This document shows positions 50,452 to 51,674 of a DNA stretch of 51,674 nucleotides, piece after piece (within the stretch, counting starts at the first letter, position 1; each line of letters begins with the position of its first letter). The DNA is taken from assembly GCA_031265585.1 (NCBI GenBank), contig JAISCL010000220.1, forward strand, positions 1-51,674, written 5' to 3'. The DNA comes from Tannerella sp. (GTDB taxonomy: Bacteria; Bacteroidota; Bacteroidia; Bacteroidales; Tannerellaceae). The notes beneath the pieces were generated by a model. The model saw nothing but the letters and a program-made list of their open reading frames with translations. It did not search any database and was not told the origin of the DNA. The position numbers and the translations under genes are program-made.

Positions 50452-51674
50452 ATGAAATCAAACAACAGGAAACGTTTGCCTTACGGCAACAGTAATTTTG
50501 AGTCCGTCCGCACAGAAGGTTACGCTTATGTGGACAAGACGCGCTTTATCGAACTGTTGGAGCAGGAAGACAACAGAAACTTTTTCCTGGTACGTCCGCG
50601 CAAGTTCGGCAAGTCGCTGTTTTTCTCCATGTTGTCACACTACTATGACGTGTGCAGTGCGGACAGGTTTGAAACGCTGTTCGGCGACCTTTATATCGGG
50701 AAACATCCGACGCCGAAACATAACGAATTGATGGCCCTTAAATTCAATTTTTCGGGGATTGACACGACAGCACAGGACAGTTTCGGAATTTCCTTTACTG
50801 AAAAAATAGAAGACTGTGTGCTGCTGTTTCTTGATAATCACAGGAACATTTTGCCGGGATATGAGGCTTTAATCAGTGATGTGCGGGCAAAAAAGTCTGT
50901 ATCGGGATATTTGAAAATTGCTTTCCGGGCGGCCATGTCTCAAAACTGCAAACTGTTTATTATCGTGGATGAATACGACCATTTTGCCAATGACTTCATT
51001 GCTCTCGGAACGCCCGAAGGGATTGAATTTTACAAACAGAACATCCGTGCAAACGGCATCGTCCGGGATTTTTACGAGACACTGAAAGAAGGCTCGGAAA
51101 CGGTAATCGACCGTATCATGCTGACGGGCATTACGCCGGTCATGCTGGACGACCTGACGAGCGGGTTTAATGTGGCCACGAATCTGTTGCTTGATCCCCG
51201 CTACAATGAAATTCTCGGATTTACACAGTCGGAAGTCGAATTGCTGATGAATGAAGCCGGCGTTGATCCGTCGCTGATTCCGGTGGATATGAAGCGGCTG
51301 TATGATGGATACCGGTTTAATTTTTCCGGCAAACACAGCGTCTATAATCCGTCAATGATGCTTTTCTTCTTCTCCCAGCTACTCCGGACAGACTACCGGC
51401 CGGAATACCTCATCGACGATAACCTGAAAATGGACTACGGTCGTCTGCGATTGCTGCTTTCGACGGAACAGAACCGTGAACAGCTGGCGGAAATCGCTTT
51501 GAACGGCGTTATTTCCGCAGATGTAATCCCCAGGTTTTCGCTGGATGAATTGCATAATAACAGGAATTTTGTATCGCTGCTGTTTTATTTTGGATTACTG
51601 ACGGTTGATGATTCGATGCTGTCCTGTCTGAAGATTCCGAACCTGTCCATCCGTTCGGTTTACTGGGAATACTT
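50452..51674 (+). CDS. AAA-ATPase-like / PD-(D/E)XK protein, cut by window end
   Basis: An ATG at 50452 opens a frame that is still open at the last base, with 407 codons visible. The N-terminus (LPYGNSNFESVRTEGYAYVDKT, then FFLVRPRKFGK54SLFFSML) and Walker B LFIIVD173E174YDHF define the AAA-ATPase-like family (Pfam type PF09820), whose C-terminal third usually carries a PD-(D/E)XK nuclease-like domain that would lie beyond the window. These genes occur in many copies in Bacteroidota and anaerobes; their role is unknown, with suggestions of mobile or defence function. It starts 19 bp after the DUF3863 stop codon, but I see no functional link. Confidence 0.9.
   Translation, partial: MKSNNRKRLPYGNSNFESVRTEGYAYVDKTRFIELLEQEDNRNFFLVRPRKFGKSLFFSMLSHYYDVCSADRFETLFGDLYIGKHPTPKHNELMALKFNFSGIDTTAQDSFGISFTEKIEDCVLLFLDNHRNILPGYEALISDVRAKKSVSGYLKIAFRAAMSQNCKLFIIVDEYDHFANDFIALGTPEGIEFYKQNIRANGIVRDFYETLKEGSETVIDRIMLTGITPVMLDDLTSGFNVATNLLLDPRYNEILGFTQSEVELLMNEAGVDPSLIPVDMKRLYDGYRFNFSGKHSVYNPSMMLFFFSQLLRTDYRPEYLIDDNLKMDYGRLRLLLSTEQNREQLAEIALNGVISADVIPRFSLDELHNNRNFVSLLFYFGLLTVDDSMLSCLKIPNLSIRSVYWEY

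Overview
The window looks like a Bacteroidales (Bacteroidota) chromosome. The evidence is a SusC/SusD pair with a linked glycosidase, many signal-peptide or lipoprotein enzymes of glycan-degradation families, Bacteroidota-type promoters (TTTG, about 19 bp, TAnnTTTG), and Bacteroidota-typical families (imelysin/di-heme oxidoredictase locus, GIN-domain lipoprotein, FtsX/MacB permease, DUF3863). I cannot name the genus. No rRNA, tRNA, CRISPR array, complete insertion sequence or phage gene was recognised.

Layout. 1-18.2 kb (almost all minus strand) is a carbohydrate-utilisation region. A LacI regulator heads a FucP-type sugar symporter, two GH172 (DUF2961) enzymes, a very large GH116-type lipoprotein and an L-fucose/D-arabinose isomerase, followed by susC, susD and a GH123-like (DUF4091) protein. 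LacI-type operator-like sites lie before lacI, the transporter and the GH116 gene. GH172 + GH116 + FucI + FucP is the enzyme set expected for D-arabinofuranose-containing glycans, an inference from families. 18.3-20.6 kb (plus) carries an inositol-monophosphatase-like gene and ahcY. 21.2-25.3 kb (minus) is a probable iron-related envelope operon: porin, imelysin, di-heme cytochrome. 25.5-30 kb (minus) holds a GIN-domain lipoprotein, a partial ribose/nucleoside locus (ribokinase, a broken RbsU/RusT-type transporter, nucleoside hydrolase) and a secreted sugar-isomerase-like TIM barrel. 30.1-38.9 kb (minus) is a five-gene membrane-stress operon: YbjN-like, PspA/IM30, YqiJ/NfeD-like, flotillin (YqiK) and a giant DUF3686-type AAA+ ATPase. 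A divergent XRE regulator sits opposite, and the shared promoter region carries two repeated operator-like sites. 39.7-45.3 kb contains an SDR gene, an unrecognised gene, a chimeric gene remnant, an ABM-domain lipoprotein and an FtsX/MacB permease with a sigma-54-type promoter and paired upstream sites. 45.4-51.7 kb (plus) has a GH106-type rhamnosidase, a DUF3863/3864 protein and an AAA-ATPase-like gene that runs off the window.

The most unusual signal is not a gene. Four intergenic places (about 0.15, 9.2, 20.9 and 41.5 kb) carry uninterrupted tandem arrays of palindromic or near-palindromic units at a pitch of 21 bp (23 bp in one), i.e. two helical turns. Unit sequence differs completely between arrays but is nearly uniform within each. 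A second theme is decay by internal deletion: a transporter gene missing its middle, an AraC-sensor/epimerase fusion remnant, and perhaps a 32-codon ORF.
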